Assembly (NCBI RefSeq): GCF_900114475.1
Contig: NZ_FOTE01000008.1
Location: forward strand, 62,001 to 126,000
Length of the DNA stretch: 64,000 nucleotides
Source: Paenibacillus sp. 1_12
GTDB taxonomy: Bacteria; Bacillota; Bacilli; Paenibacillales; NBRC-103111
Direction: 5' to 3'
The translations under genes and the position numbers were made by a program. The notes beneath the pieces are model-generated. The model ran no database searches and was not told the DNA's origin. It saw nothing but the letters and a program-made list of their open reading frames with translations. Numbering within the stretch: the stretch's first letter is position 1; every line of letters starts with the position of its first letter. Below, in pieces: positions 44,737 to 53,946 of this stretch.

Positions 44737-45603
44737 TTAACGCTCTGGAATGATAATCTTTGTATGAGCGTTTCTGAATTTAGCCGGAGAAAGCAGATAG
44801 GTGCGCTTGAATACATGATAGAAATGACTCAAATTATCAAAGCCAGCGGCAGAAGCGATATCGACTATTTCCCCATCGGTGTACTGGAGCAGATTGGCCG
44901 CAACCTGCAGCTTGAAGCCATTGATCCATTCTGTGGCTGTTTGTCCAAAATGCTTCTTGATGCTCCGACCTACATGCTCGGGGCTTCTGCAACTCAGCTC
45001 ATACAGCTTGGGTAACCCCAACATCAAATTCTCCCTTTGCTGCATGTTATCTTTGAGATCAAGAAGCCAGCCGGGTATTGGAGAAGCCGGAATCGGCATA
45101 CAGGTATAAATATATTGAACACATATATCAAGCAATAACGACTTGAATTCAAACTGATTAATTGACGGATTTGATTTAGCAGATAATGCGAGCTTCAGCA
45201 GCCGCGCCTTGAGCGCATTCTGTTCCAGACGGTTTAGGTGTGCGGTAGGTGGCCTGTCGCTATCTACAATAAAAGCCGATAAGGAGGGATTATCCAAATA
45301 ATTCATGAGTGCCTCGAAGATTTCCGCGGTAAAGGCAACATTCATTAATTGCAAATTACCGGTATGGTTGATCTCGTAATAATGTCGATCTTCAGGACGG
45401 ATTAGCACAAGTGAACCTGCGCGCAGCGACTGTTTCTTTCCGTTCACCCAATGGAACACAATATCCTCAAAGGTTACGAAAAATTCATAAAAATCATGAC
45501 AATGCTCCTCAGTTGTAAGCTTCATGGTTTGATAATAAGCATAGTGATATCCTATGTGAGGGTCTATGATAGATGCCGCTAATAAACGTTTCAATATAAC
45601 CAC
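44737..45603 (-). CDS. AraC-family transcriptional regulator
   Basis: A 288-residue regulator with an N-terminal cupin-like sensing domain (HCHDFYEFFVTFEDIVFHWV, LVLIRPEDRHYYEINHTG) and a C-terminal double helix-turn-helix (about 190-285: RSPEHVGRSIKKHFGQTATE, IVDIASAAGFDNLSHFYHVF). The layout matches sugar- or metabolite-responsive AraC regulators. It is divergent from the PhyH dioxygenase gene at 45739, its probable target. The start is unsure: GTG 45603 has GGAG only 4 bases before; TTG 45594, 9 bases on, gives better spacing. Confidence 0.88.
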   Translation of the reverse strand: MVILKRLLAASIIDPHIGYHYAYYQTMKLTTEEHCHDFYEFFVTFEDIVFHWVNGKKQSLRAGSLVLIRPEDRHYYEINHTGNLQLMNVAFTAEIFEALMNYLDNPSLSAFIVDSDRPPTAHLNRLEQNALKARLLKLALSAKSNPSINQFEFKSLLLDICVQYIYTCMPIPASPIPGWLLDLKDNMQQRENLMLGLPKLYELSCRSPEHVGRSIKKHFGQTATEWINGFKLQVAANLLQYTDGEIVDIASAAGFDNLSHFYHVFKRTYLLSPAKFRNAHTKIIIPER

Positions 45604-45738
45604 ACTCCAAATGGTAGGCTGATATCAATATAGCACAAAAATTAATTTGAAAGCCTGCTATTGAAGACAAGAATTGCTGCGCTCATATCGGTATGCTAAT
45701 TATAAGAACTTAACATCTCATCAAGGAGGAATTTTATA

Positions 45739-46476
45739 ATGCAACATGCCGCACTTGCTAAAGGGGAAGTCGATTTTTATCACGAAAATGGGTATTTGGT
45801 TCATAATAAGCAGTTGTTTGGTCCGGAGATGATGACCGAGCTTTCTAATATTTTTGAAGAGCAGTGGGCGCTTCTGGGCAAGGGATTGAACAGCGAGCTG
45901 GACACACCGCATTTTCGTGATGCAAGATTACTTAAGTTTCTGTTGAGCAAGGAAGTGCTGGATTTGGTTGAACCCATTATCGGGCCTAATATCGGACTTT
46001 GGTCCAGCCATTTTATATGTAAGGAACCTGTAACCGGCAGGCAGACACCATGGCACGAGGACTCCGCGTATTGGTCAGGCCGAATGGACCGTTTTGATCA
46101 AATTGTTACCGTATGGCTGGCGATTGACCGCAGCTGGAAGGAAAATGGCTGCATGCGCGTTATTCCGGGAACGCATAATAACGGATTTTCAGAATATGAG
46201 GAAGTGGACGCGAAGGACAATATTTTCACTACCAAAATCAAACATATCGACGATTCAAAAGCCGTTTATTTTGAGCTGGAGCGCGGGGAATGCTCTCTGC
46301 ATGATTCGCGGATTATTCATGGAGCTGCTCCCAATAAGAGCAGTCATCGTCGTTGCGGTTATACGATGCGTTATTTTTCAACAGAAGCTAAGGTCATTCC
46401 CGAAAAAAACGCAAGGCATCAAATATGGCTGGCGCGTGGAATGGATGTAGCAGGCAATACTTATGTAAGCGTGTAG
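45739..46476 (+). CDS. Phytanoyl-CoA dioxygenase (PhyH) family Fe(II)/2-oxoglutarate enzyme
   Basis: A 245-residue oxygenase with the double-stranded beta-helix. The iron-binding triad is readable: TPWHEDSAYWSGRMD (HxD, about 98-112) and HDSRIIHGAAPN (distal His, about 193), then RRCGYTMRYFS with the 2-oxoglutarate Arg. AAGGAGGA 8 bases before the ATG. It is divergent from the AraC regulator, forming a regulator-enzyme pair. Many bacterial PhyH enzymes hydroxylate small metabolites rather than phytanoyl-CoA; substrate unknown. Confidence 0.87.
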   Translation: MQHAALAKGEVDFYHENGYLVHNKQLFGPEMMTELSNIFEEQWALLGKGLNSELDTPHFRDARLLKFLLSKEVLDLVEPIIGPNIGLWSSHFICKEPVTGRQTPWHEDSAYWSGRMDRFDQIVTVWLAIDRSWKENGCMRVIPGTHNNGFSEYEEVDAKDNIFTTKIKHIDDSKAVYFELERGECSLHDSRIIHGAAPNKSSHRRCGYTMRYFSTEAKVIPEKNARHQIWLARGMDVAGNTYVSV

Positions 46477-46583
46477 ACCAGAGCGGAAAACATAAGCGAT
46501 AATGGCTTGTGTAGCTATTTTTAGCAATAAAGGATATTTTTCCTTATAATGGTTTGTATATCATTTATATAAAGGGGATGTTT

Positions 46584-47357
46584 ATGGAATACAAAATTGT
46601 GTTTTTTGACGTTGATGGAACGATTACGAACCATGAAGACGGGAGTATTCCGAACAGTACCAAAGAAGCGATACAAGCATTGAAAAACAAAGGTCTAAGG
46701 GTCGTAGCTGCAACAGGAAGACCGCTGTCCATGTGTCAAGAAATAAGAGAATTAGGGATAGATACTTTCATCACAGCCAATGGTGCGTATGTGAAGCACA
46801 ATCAACAGGTGATTCATAAAGTGCCCATGGACAAAAATCACATTCAACAAGTGTTAGAATTTGCTTACACGCACAATCATGGACTGTCATTTTTCACTGA
46901 AGATTTTTGCATGAATGGTGCACAAGATATTGAAATATTAAAAGCATTGAAGGAAACTTTGTCGTTACATGACTATCCTGCAATAGATCCATTGATTTAT
47001 CTGCAAGAGGTATACTTGATGTGCTTATATGCCACTGATGAAACCGTTGAGACCTATATGAAACAATTTCCGCATTTAACTTTTAAAAGATGGCATCCTT
47101 TTGTATTGAATGTGCTGCAGGAGGAGGTATCTAAATCTTTAGCTATTATACAGGTTCTACAGTATTTCAACATGGATCATTCAGAAGCTATCGCGTTTGG
47201 TGACGGTGAGAATGATATAGATATGTTGGAATTAGTAGGGCTTGGTATAGCGATGGGAAATGGGAACGACAAATTGAAAGCAGCAGCAGATTTCGTGACT
47301 AAAAAATCAAGTGAAAACGGGATCGAGTTTGCTTTAAAAAAGTACGGGATTCTGTAA
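46584..47357 (+). CDS. Cof-type HAD-IIB family phosphatase
   Basis: Haloacid-dehalogenase hydrolase of 257 residues acting on sugar phosphates or similar. Motif I IVFFDVDGTITNHEDG (DxD), motif II VVAATGRP (Thr), a cap domain (about 80-180), Lys at KSLAIIQ, motif IV AIAFGDGENDIDMLELVG and GNGNDKLKAAADFVTKKSSE. This matches YidA/Cof-like phosphatases. ATG 46584 follows AAAGGGG; an ATG 6 bases earlier would be too close to it. Followed by the DinB-like gene 42 bases on, possibly one transcript. Confidence 0.9.
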   Translation: MEYKIVFFDVDGTITNHEDGSIPNSTKEAIQALKNKGLRVVAATGRPLSMCQEIRELGIDTFITANGAYVKHNQQVIHKVPMDKNHIQQVLEFAYTHNHGLSFFTEDFCMNGAQDIEILKALKETLSLHDYPAIDPLIYLQEVYLMCLYATDETVETYMKQFPHLTFKRWHPFVLNVLQEEVSKSLAIIQVLQYFNMDHSEAIAFGDGENDIDMLELVGLGIAMGNGNDKLKAAADFVTKKSSENGIEFALKKYGIL

Positions 47358-47399
47358 ACCCGCATTCTTACATCATACATAGATTGTAGAGGTGAACAT

Positions 47400-47927
47400 A
47401 TGGATTTATGGTCGTATCCGTTAGGTAAATTTATTCCTGAGGAGCATCCAACTCCAGAGCTTCGAATAACATGGATGGAGGACATTGCCCAAATTCCAGA
47501 AACACTTCGACTGACTGTACAAAACCTGAATACCGAGCAGCTGCGTACACCCTATCGACCTGGCGGATGGAATGTTCAGCAGGTTGTCCATCATTTGGCT
47601 GATAACGATATGAATGCTTATATTCGTTTTAAAAGAGCTTTGACTGAGGAAGCACCAATTGCAGGATCTTACCGGGAAGACTTATGGGCAGAGCTGGACG
47701 ACTATCAAGAAGCATCTATAGAAACTTCATTGATACTCATGGAGTCGCTGCATCAACGATTTGTCGTCCTGCTTCGTTCGCTTTCTCAGCAGCATTTTCG
47801 GCTTACATTTACAAGTCCAACTCATGGTGTTATGACCCTGGATATGGCCGCCCAAAGGTACGCTTGGCATGGGCGTCATCATATCGCTCAAATCGATTCA
47901 CTTAAGCAGCGTATGGGCTGGTTATAG
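47400..47927 (+). CDS. DinB/YfiT-type metal-binding transferase (bacillithiol S-transferase-like)
   Basis: Four-helix DinB-superfamily protein of 175 residues. The YfiT/BstA pattern is clear: LWSYPLGKFIPEEHP at the start, YRPGGWNVQQVVHHLADNDM with the first metal His, and YAWHGRHHIAQIDSLKQRMGW with the others. YfiT-like proteins in Bacillus conjugate bacillithiol to electrophiles such as antibiotics. GAGGTG precedes the ATG. A hairpin terminator follows (47965-48014). Confidence 0.85.
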   Translation: MDLWSYPLGKFIPEEHPTPELRITWMEDIAQIPETLRLTVQNLNTEQLRTPYRPGGWNVQQVVHHLADNDMNAYIRFKRALTEEAPIAGSYREDLWAELDDYQEASIETSLILMESLHQRFVVLLRSLSQQHFRLTFTSPTHGVMTLDMAAQRYAWHGRHHIAQIDSLKQRMGWL

Positions 47928-47964
47928 GCTATGAATTGAATATTTTAGTGCTTGTTGTAAATTA

Positions 47965-48014
47965 AAGTCGTATTCTGTCTAGGTCTGAATGGCCTAGAGT
48001 GACACGGCTTTTTT
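47965..48014 (+). terminator. Terminator after the YfiT-like gene
   Basis: AGTCGT pairs with ACGGCT and an inner TCTAGG with CCTAGA; a run of six T follows. Confidence 0.75.
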
Positions 48015-48051
48015 GTTGATTTCTGCACGAAATGATACGTGTTTATCCTTT

Positions 48052-48080
48052 TTGTTCCAAGTTAGTTACCTAGATGTAAT
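48052..48080 (+). promoter_or_regulatory. Putative promoter of the repeat-led two-component operon
   Basis: TTGTTC (48052-48057) and TGTAAT (48075-48080) are 17 bases apart. A start near 48087 gives a leader of about 330 bases that includes all six repeat units before the response-regulator gene. Confidence 0.5.
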
Positions 48081-48151
48081 GTATCGACAAGTCTCAATTC
48101 CGGTAGTAGGATATGGGTATTGCAGAGTGAACACAGTTCATAGAGATAACC

Positions 48152-48400
48152 AGGACGCTCTGAGATGATGCTTACGATGTAAGCGTCCTAAAGGACGCTC
48201 TAAGATGATGCTTACGATGCAAGCGTTCTTGTGAACGCTCTGAGATGATGCTTACGATGCAAGCGTTCTTGCGAACGCTCTGAGATGATGCTTACGATGC
48301 AAGCGTTCTTGCGAACGCTCTGAGATGATGCTTACGATGCAAGCGTTCTTGCGAACGCTCTGAGATGATGCTTACGATGCAAGCGTTCTTGTGAACGCTC
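48152..48400 (+). repeat. Array of six 40-bp GCTTACGA-hairpin repeats in the leader of the response-regulator gene
   Basis: Six contiguous units of exactly 40 bases start at 48161, 48201, 48241, 48281, 48321 and 48361, after a partial unit (48152-48160). Unit plan: TGAGATGATGCTTACGATGC, then hairpin AGCGTTC-TTGC-GAACGCT. Unit 1 has AGCGTCC-TAAA-GGACGCT: both stem strands changed so that pairing is kept, evidence of a selected structure. Unit 1 can also form GCTTAC-GAT-GTAAGC, an alternative hairpin sharing the AAGC segment. The last unit ends CTCTTAGGAGG, the ribosome binding site of the regulator gene. No unique spacers, so not CRISPR. Confidence 0.95.
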
Positions 48401-48415
48401 TTAGGAGGTTTTCTT

Positions 48416-49429
48416 ATGTTCCAGGTACTCATAGCTGAAGACGAAATATGGATTCGTGATGCGGTTGCGGAAATGGTCGAGAGACTGGCTCCCCAATTTA
48501 ATGTCGCAGGTGAAGTGGGGAACGGGGATGAAGCCTGGAATTTTATTCAGGAGCACTGGCCAAGTATCGTCATCACAGATATTATGATGCCGCACAAAAA
48601 CGGTCTTTGGCTGTGCGAGAAGATCCATCAGGCGCATCTTCCTATCGTGACGGTTGTTGTAAGCGGATACGATAATTTTCAGTATGCCAAGAAAGTGATG
48701 CGTTATGGGGTTACCGAATATTTATTGAAGCCGCTTGATGAGGAGGAGCTGCATGGTGCTCTGAAGCGATCCATTCAACGGCTGGAAGGTATGAGCGAAA
48801 TTCACGAAGGTGTCATGAATATTCAAAAATTCGTCGAGCATCTGCCCGAAATGAGCCAGCATACCGTACAATCCGAGCTGCAAGCTCTATTAACGTCCAT
48901 TTTCAAGCTAAGGCTAACCACCCCTAGCTATCGCAAAAGTTTATTCGCTATTTTATCGTCCAAATTGAATGAGCTGCTGCAAGCCTTTAATCCACAGCAA
49001 GCTATGATGTCCTTGGCATCCGATGATGAGCAAGCGATTCGTAAGCATTTTGCTGACCTGATACAAGCCTGGATCTTGATCTATCCTCAATATGCCAATC
49101 ATAGCGGGAATGCCTCGATTAAACGGGTATGCGAATATATCGATGTCCATTACTTTGAAAATTTTGCACTGGCGCGTCTGGCTGAAATGTCGCACATGAG
49201 CATTTCTCATTTTAGTATGCTGTTCAAAAAAACGACCGGACACACCTGCCTAAACTACTTAAATTTGATTCGGATTCATAAAGCTAAAGAGCTGCTGCAG
49301 GAGCCAGACTTAAAAATTTATGAGATTGCCGATATGGTCGGCTACTCCTCACTGCCTTATTTCAACCGGATCTTTAAACAAATTGTTACTATTACACCGG
49401 TGGAATATAGAAAGAGGATGGGTCTATGA
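48416..49429 (+). CDS. Two-component response regulator with AraC-type output domain (YesN family)
   Basis: A 337-residue regulator. Receiver at 1-120: LIAEDEIWIRD, phospho-acceptor Asp in IVITDIMMPHKNGL, Thr/Ser-type VVVSGYDNFQYA, Lys in EYLLKPLDEEEL. A helical linker follows, then the double helix-turn-helix (about 240-335: FENFALARLAEMSHMSISHF, IYEIADMVGYSSLPYFNRIF). YesN-type regulators usually control a neighbouring carbohydrate ABC importer, which fits the genes at 51391-54816. AGGAGG lies 7 bases before the ATG, directly after the repeat array. It overlaps the kinase gene by 4 bases (ATGA). Confidence 0.93.
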   Translation: MFQVLIAEDEIWIRDAVAEMVERLAPQFNVAGEVGNGDEAWNFIQEHWPSIVITDIMMPHKNGLWLCEKIHQAHLPIVTVVVSGYDNFQYAKKVMRYGVTEYLLKPLDEEELHGALKRSIQRLEGMSEIHEGVMNIQKFVEHLPEMSQHTVQSELQALLTSIFKLRLTTPSYRKSLFAILSSKLNELLQAFNPQQAMMSLASDDEQAIRKHFADLIQAWILIYPQYANHSGNASIKRVCEYIDVHYFENFALARLAEMSHMSISHFSMLFKKTTGHTCLNYLNLIRIHKAKELLQEPDLKIYEIADMVGYSSLPYFNRIFKQIVTITPVEYRKRMGL

Positions 49430-51225
49430 AGGCCTTCCTGGTACTCCGGAAATTATCGATCAAAATGAAGATGGTACTCGCTTTTCTCAGCGTCAGTGTA
49501 TTATCTGTTCTGCTGTTGGGCCTGCTGTCTAATTATTATTACAGCAAAGCGGTTGAAAAAGAGTTTTTTACCATATCCAATGAGGCAACAGCACGTTTGA
49601 ATTACCATCTGGATTATTATTATCAGCAGCTTCAGCAATCGACGCAGTATCTGATTCAGAATGACACGGTTCAGGAGTGGCTGACCAGCGAAAGCTATAC
49701 GAATCTTGATAAACAGAATGTGGAGAAGGAGCTGAGAAGATACCTGGCACTGAATTATTCGGAAATTCAGGGCATGTTTCTGATTTCCAAATCCAATCAG
49801 ATTGTGTCGATGGCACAGTATTTCGGCAAGCTGGACCGTTTTAATGATGAGCCTTGGTATGGCCGGCCTGTATCGCCGAATATCCGAATACTGCCAACGC
49901 ATACCGCCAAATATGAAGGGGCTTATGGCCGACCGGTTATGTCCGTACTGCTGCCCATCTATAATAAGGAAACGATAGAGCTGATTGGGACTTTAGCTGT
50001 AGACATCTCACTACAGGAAATCGATCGTTCTTTCAAAAGCTCGCAATTGGCAAAATCGGGGATATTTTTTATTTTGGCGGGTGACGATTCTATTGTGTAC
50101 CATCCGAATGAAGAGCTGAACGGGCTTCAAAAGAGACAGACCGAGCTTGCTGCTTTGAAGATACCGGATAAGGGAGAGACCGCGATTCAACGGTTTCGGG
50201 GAGACGATTACTTGATTGGCAGCTCACTCTCACCTGTAACTGGCTGGCGGATCGTATCGTTAGTCCCTTTTGCTGAAGTGGCGGTAGGTTTAAGCACGGC
50301 TAGACTTTCGATGATGCTGGTGCTCGTCATTATTACCTGTCTGGTTATTCTGGTGGTTCCGTTATTATCCAATCGTTTTGTCGATCCGATCCTGACTTTA
50401 AGAGGCTTGATGAGACAGGTAGCCAAGGGGGATCTGAGCGTGCAGACAGAATCGGTACCAGGACAGGACGAGCTGCAGCAGCTTTTCCACAGCTTTAATA
50501 TTATGGTCAAGCGGCTTGATGAGCTCATCGTGACGAATTCGAACCTGCAAATGAAGGAAATGCAGGCACTGCTGCAGCAAAAGGAAACCTTGATCAAGGC
50601 ACTGCAAAATCAAATCAATCCGCATTTACTCTACAATACGTTAGGCATCATTACGAGTATGGCTTATCTGGAAAAGGTACCAGTGATAGAAAGAATGGCC
50701 CGCAATCTGGCTGATGTGTACCGTTATACAGCACAATTCACCGATATGGAAGTGTATTTGGAGGAGGAGCTGGGGCAGCTGCGCAAATATTTGGATATTA
50801 TTCATGTCCGTTTTCCGAAGCATTTCCAGAGCCGTTATTTTATTAATGAAAAGTTTATCCGCTGTCGCGTTGTGAAGTTCATTTTGCAGCCGATTGTCGA
50901 AAATGCCGTGAAATATGCGATTGAGCCGAGAGGCGGGGAAGGTGTCGTTATTGTTAGTGCTTACGACGAAGGGCGGGATCTGATCATTGAGGTAGCAGAT
51001 AACGGACCGGGGATAGGTGACGCGGAATTGAAAAGAATTACCGAGCAGCTGGAGATGATTTCGACCAAAGTGGAGCAAAATTACGCGCAGCAGGATTCAC
51101 TCGGGTTAGCCAATGTTCACGCGAGACTGGTCCTGCAGTATGGCAATAAATATGGTATCAAGCTGAGCTCGTTTCCAGGGCGTGGTGCTGTTGTGTCGAT
51201 CCGAATACCGATTCACCTTGAATGA
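49426..51225 (+). CDS. Sensor histidine kinase of the YesM/LytS type
   Basis: Membrane kinase of 599 residues: first helix at about 15-33 (MVLAFLSVSVLSVLLLGLLS), extracellular Cache-like domain (about 35-285), second helix at about 290-312 (MMLVLVIITCLVILVVPLLS), HAMP (about 315-365, QVAKGDLSVQTESVPGQDEL), coiled coil, His-kinase domain with ALQNQINPHLLYNTLGIITS (phospho-His) and ATPase with VENAVKYAIEP and DNGPGIGD. It is the cognate sensor for the response regulator encoded just before it (4-base overlap). It probably senses an extracellular sugar or its binding protein. Confidence 0.93.
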   Translation: MKAFLVLRKLSIKMKMVLAFLSVSVLSVLLLGLLSNYYYSKAVEKEFFTISNEATARLNYHLDYYYQQLQQSTQYLIQNDTVQEWLTSESYTNLDKQNVEKELRRYLALNYSEIQGMFLISKSNQIVSMAQYFGKLDRFNDEPWYGRPVSPNIRILPTHTAKYEGAYGRPVMSVLLPIYNKETIELIGTLAVDISLQEIDRSFKSSQLAKSGIFFILAGDDSIVYHPNEELNGLQKRQTELAALKIPDKGETAIQRFRGDDYLIGSSLSPVTGWRIVSLVPFAEVAVGLSTARLSMMLVLVIITCLVILVVPLLSNRFVDPILTLRGLMRQVAKGDLSVQTESVPGQDELQQLFHSFNIMVKRLDELIVTNSNLQMKEMQALLQQKETLIKALQNQINPHLLYNTLGIITSMAYLEKVPVIERMARNLADVYRYTAQFTDMEVYLEEELGQLRKYLDIIHVRFPKHFQSRYFINEKFIRCRVVKFILQPIVENAVKYAIEPRGGEGVVIVSAYDEGRDLIIEVADNGPGIGDAELKRITEQLEMISTKVEQNYAQQDSLGLANVHARLVLQYGNKYGIKLSSFPGRGAVVSIRIPIHLE

Positions 51226-51390
51226 GGAGCTCAGAAAACGAAACAGCCGAGCGGTCACCAAGTCAGTTGGATCTGAAATAAGCAGATGGATAAGATTGAA
51301 TCAGAAATCATAGGATTGGATAATGTATTCGCTTTCACCATGCAGTATGTTGGTTAGGTAAGATTCATATTGCCTGAGGGGGAACGTAGA

Positions 51391-52920
51391 ATGGTTAAAT
51401 GGATGAAAATATCCGCCGCGATTACACTGTCTGCCAGCATCGTTTCAGGATGTTCGCAAGGAGCTCCAAGCGATAAAGCAGCAGTAAGCAAACCCGCAGA
51501 TAGCAAGTCGGCAAACAATTTTAGCGAAAAAATTAGCATTAACATGATGTCAATCGCCTATGAAGGCGGTGCTTGGTCAGACAAACATCCTGTCATCGAT
51601 GAATTAAATAAAAAGCTGAATATCGATTTGAAAATCCAATGGGTTCCATCGGATAACTATGTGGAAAAATTAGGTGTGATGGCCGCTTCCAACTCATTTC
51701 CAGACGTATTCAGAATCAACAGCTCTGAATTTCTGAAATGGCGTGATAAGGGTGTTTTTCTCGATATTGCGCCTATCCTCAAAAACTATCCGAATTTAAC
51801 GAAGGAAATACCTGCAGAGACGTTCGCTATTGGTAATCCCAAAGGGAAAGTCTATGCGTTACCCAACTGGACACCAGAATCCCGAGAAACCTTATTCATC
51901 CGTCAGGATTGGTTGACCAAGCTTAATTTGAAGGCACCGACGACAACTGATGAGCTGTATGAGGTGGCCAAGGCATTCGCCAAGAATGATCCGGACGGTA
52001 ATGGCAAAGACGATACCATCGGCTACTCCATTGCGATCCAGAATAACAGAAGCTTCAGCCGCGCTGCCGATCCGATCCGTTTTGCTTTTGGACTTGCTAA
52101 TAGTTGGAAAGAAGTGAACGGCTCCATCATTCCATGGCAATCTCAAACGAAGGAATTGAAAGATTTCTTAGGGTATATGAGCAGAATGTACAAGGATGGA
52201 ATTCTGGATAAGGATTTTGCCATCAATAAAGGACAAGACCCGGATTTCAAGTTTGAGGCTAATAAAGTTGGCTTTACCGATGTTCCTGCGACCAATATTT
52301 ATGACACAGGCCTTCCGAATCTGCAAAAGCTGGTGCCAACCGCACAAGCCGTTCAGCTAATACCACCGAAGGGACCTACAGGGCTTCAAGGAAATACGAC
52401 TTATGCCACGACCAACAAGGTTGTTATTAATGCCAAAATCGACCAGAAGAAGCAAGAACGCATCATGGCGTTAATGGATTATATGGTCACACCTGAAGGA
52501 CATTCACTGATCACTTACGGGGTAGAAGGTATTCATTATAAGAAAACAGGTGAAAAATACGAGGTACTCCCTGCATTCGAAACGGATCGCCCAATGTTAA
52601 TTAACTTCTGGTTCTTCCACAAGCTTGACCCGCTTAACACAGTTAGACCTTGGGAAGATCAGGAAAAACCGAAAAAAGTGCTTGCATTGTTCGAGGTCAA
52701 TAAGAAGTATGCAGTTATCGACAAAGGAGCAGGGCTATTCTCGGAAACATCTACCAAATCAGGAGCTACGCTTGACCAGAAGCTGATGAGTGAGATGGTA
52801 TCCATTATTATGGGTGAAAAACCTGTTGATGCTATCGAAGCAGCTGTAGATGCCTGGAAGAAAAACGGCGGTGACAATATTATTGCTGAAATGAACGAAC
52901 AGTATAAGCTGACCAAATAA
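51391..52920 (+). CDS. ABC transporter substrate-binding lipoprotein (LplA/YtcQ-like)
   Basis: Extracellular solute-binding lipoprotein, family 1, 509 residues. A signal peptide ends in a lipobox (ASIVSGCSQG, Cys at about 20), so it is lipid-anchored outside the membrane. Segments such as WVPSDNYVEKLGVMAASNSF, DVFRINSSEFLKWRDKG and ETLFIRQDWLTKLNLKAP are typical of the Lpl/YtcQ family that takes up oligosaccharides. Start 51391 follows GAGGGGG; an in-frame ATG-less extension upstream is not used. Two permease genes follow; the ATPase is not encoded here, as usual for this family, which shares MsmX-type ATPases. Confidence 0.92.
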   Translation: MVKWMKISAAITLSASIVSGCSQGAPSDKAAVSKPADSKSANNFSEKISINMMSIAYEGGAWSDKHPVIDELNKKLNIDLKIQWVPSDNYVEKLGVMAASNSFPDVFRINSSEFLKWRDKGVFLDIAPILKNYPNLTKEIPAETFAIGNPKGKVYALPNWTPESRETLFIRQDWLTKLNLKAPTTTDELYEVAKAFAKNDPDGNGKDDTIGYSIAIQNNRSFSRAADPIRFAFGLANSWKEVNGSIIPWQSQTKELKDFLGYMSRMYKDGILDKDFAINKGQDPDFKFEANKVGFTDVPATNIYDTGLPNLQKLVPTAQAVQLIPPKGPTGLQGNTTYATTNKVVINAKIDQKKQERIMALMDYMVTPEGHSLITYGVEGIHYKKTGEKYEVLPAFETDRPMLINFWFFHKLDPLNTVRPWEDQEKPKKVLALFEVNKKYAVIDKGAGLFSETSTKSGATLDQKLMSEMVSIIMGEKPVDAIEAAVDAWKKNGGDNIIAEMNEQYKLTK

Positions 52921-52985
52921 GCAGTGAGCAAGCCTATCCCGAAGAGGATCAAGCTGACATCATGCGAAGGAAAGGACAATGGTGT

Positions 52986-53945
52986 ATGAAAGCGATAAGT
53001 ACAGAGAGCAAGCTGGAAGGCACTCATTCATTGGTTAAGAACAAAAGGAATTATCGTGCCTGGAAACGGGGGATTCCCCTTTATCTGATGATTTTCCCGG
53101 GATTGTTGTACTTTATCATTTTTAAATACATCCCCATGGGTGGGGTCCTGATTGCATTCCAGTCGTTTGATCCCTTCGACGGATTTATGAACAGTGATTG
53201 GGTGGGCTTGGATAACTTTCGCAAGCTGTTTGGGGAACAGGATTTTACGCTGCTGCTCAAAAACACCTTGATTTTGAGTGGAATGAATTTGTTTTTATTC
53301 TTCCCAGCACCGATCCTTCTGGCTTTATTGCTGAATGAAGTCAGGCAGGCTTGGTTTCGCAAAATCGTACAAACGGTCGTGTATATCCCGCATTTTCTGT
53401 CCTGGGTTATCGTCGTTAGTATTACAATTCTGTTGTTCTCTGTACAAGAAGGCGGTGTTAACAAGCTATTGATGGAATGGGGCTACGACCCCATACAGCT
53501 GCTCACGGATCGTGGGTACTTCCGTTATGTTTATGTATTTCAAAGCATATGGAAAGAGGCGGGCTGGAGTGCCGTTATATTTTTCGCTGCACTGGCCTCC
53601 ATCGATCCTACCTTATACGAAGCAGCCGTAGTGGATGGGGCGAGCCGTTGGCGGCAAATGTGGCACATTACGCTGCCTGGCTTAAGAACCACCATCATTA
53701 TCCTGTTCATCTTGAGGGTCGGCTATTTAATGGATACCGGTTTTGAACACATCCTCCTGATGCAAAATCCAACGAACCTGCAAGTATCGGATGTATTCGA
53801 CACCTTCGTGTACCGTACCGGTATTGTGCAGGGAGACTTTAGCTATACGACAGCAGTGGGGCTGTTCAAATCGGTAATCGGGCTATGTCTTATTATTGGT
53901 GCGAATCGGATAGCCAAGAAAGTCGGAGAGGAGGGGGTCTATTGA
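52986..53945 (+). CDS. ABC sugar transporter permease (LplB type)
   Basis: Membrane permease of 319 residues with six hydrophobic segments (PLYLMIFPGLLYFIIFKYIP, LILSGMNLFLFFPAPILLAL, IPHFLSWVIVVSITILLF, and so on) and the cytoplasmic EAA loop YEAAVVDGASRWRQMWHITL that contacts the ATPase. Start 52986 (MKAISTES) has AAAGG 10 bases upstream; an in-frame ATG at 52962 has none. The next gene begins 1 base after the stop. Pairs with the second permease to form the channel. Confidence 0.92.
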   Translation: MKAISTESKLEGTHSLVKNKRNYRAWKRGIPLYLMIFPGLLYFIIFKYIPMGGVLIAFQSFDPFDGFMNSDWVGLDNFRKLFGEQDFTLLLKNTLILSGMNLFLFFPAPILLALLLNEVRQAWFRKIVQTVVYIPHFLSWVIVVSITILLFSVQEGGVNKLLMEWGYDPIQLLTDRGYFRYVYVFQSIWKEAGWSAVIFFAALASIDPTLYEAAVVDGASRWRQMWHITLPGLRTTIIILFILRVGYLMDTGFEHILLMQNPTNLQVSDVFDTFVYRTGIVQGDFSYTTAVGLFKSVIGLCLIIGANRIAKKVGEEGVY

Positions 53946-53946
53946 G

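Noticed and set aside
48161-48400. Possible CRISPR array (regular 40-bp period)
   Set aside because: Units are contiguous without unique spacers, each has its own hairpin, and no cas genes are present. It is a tandem repeat.
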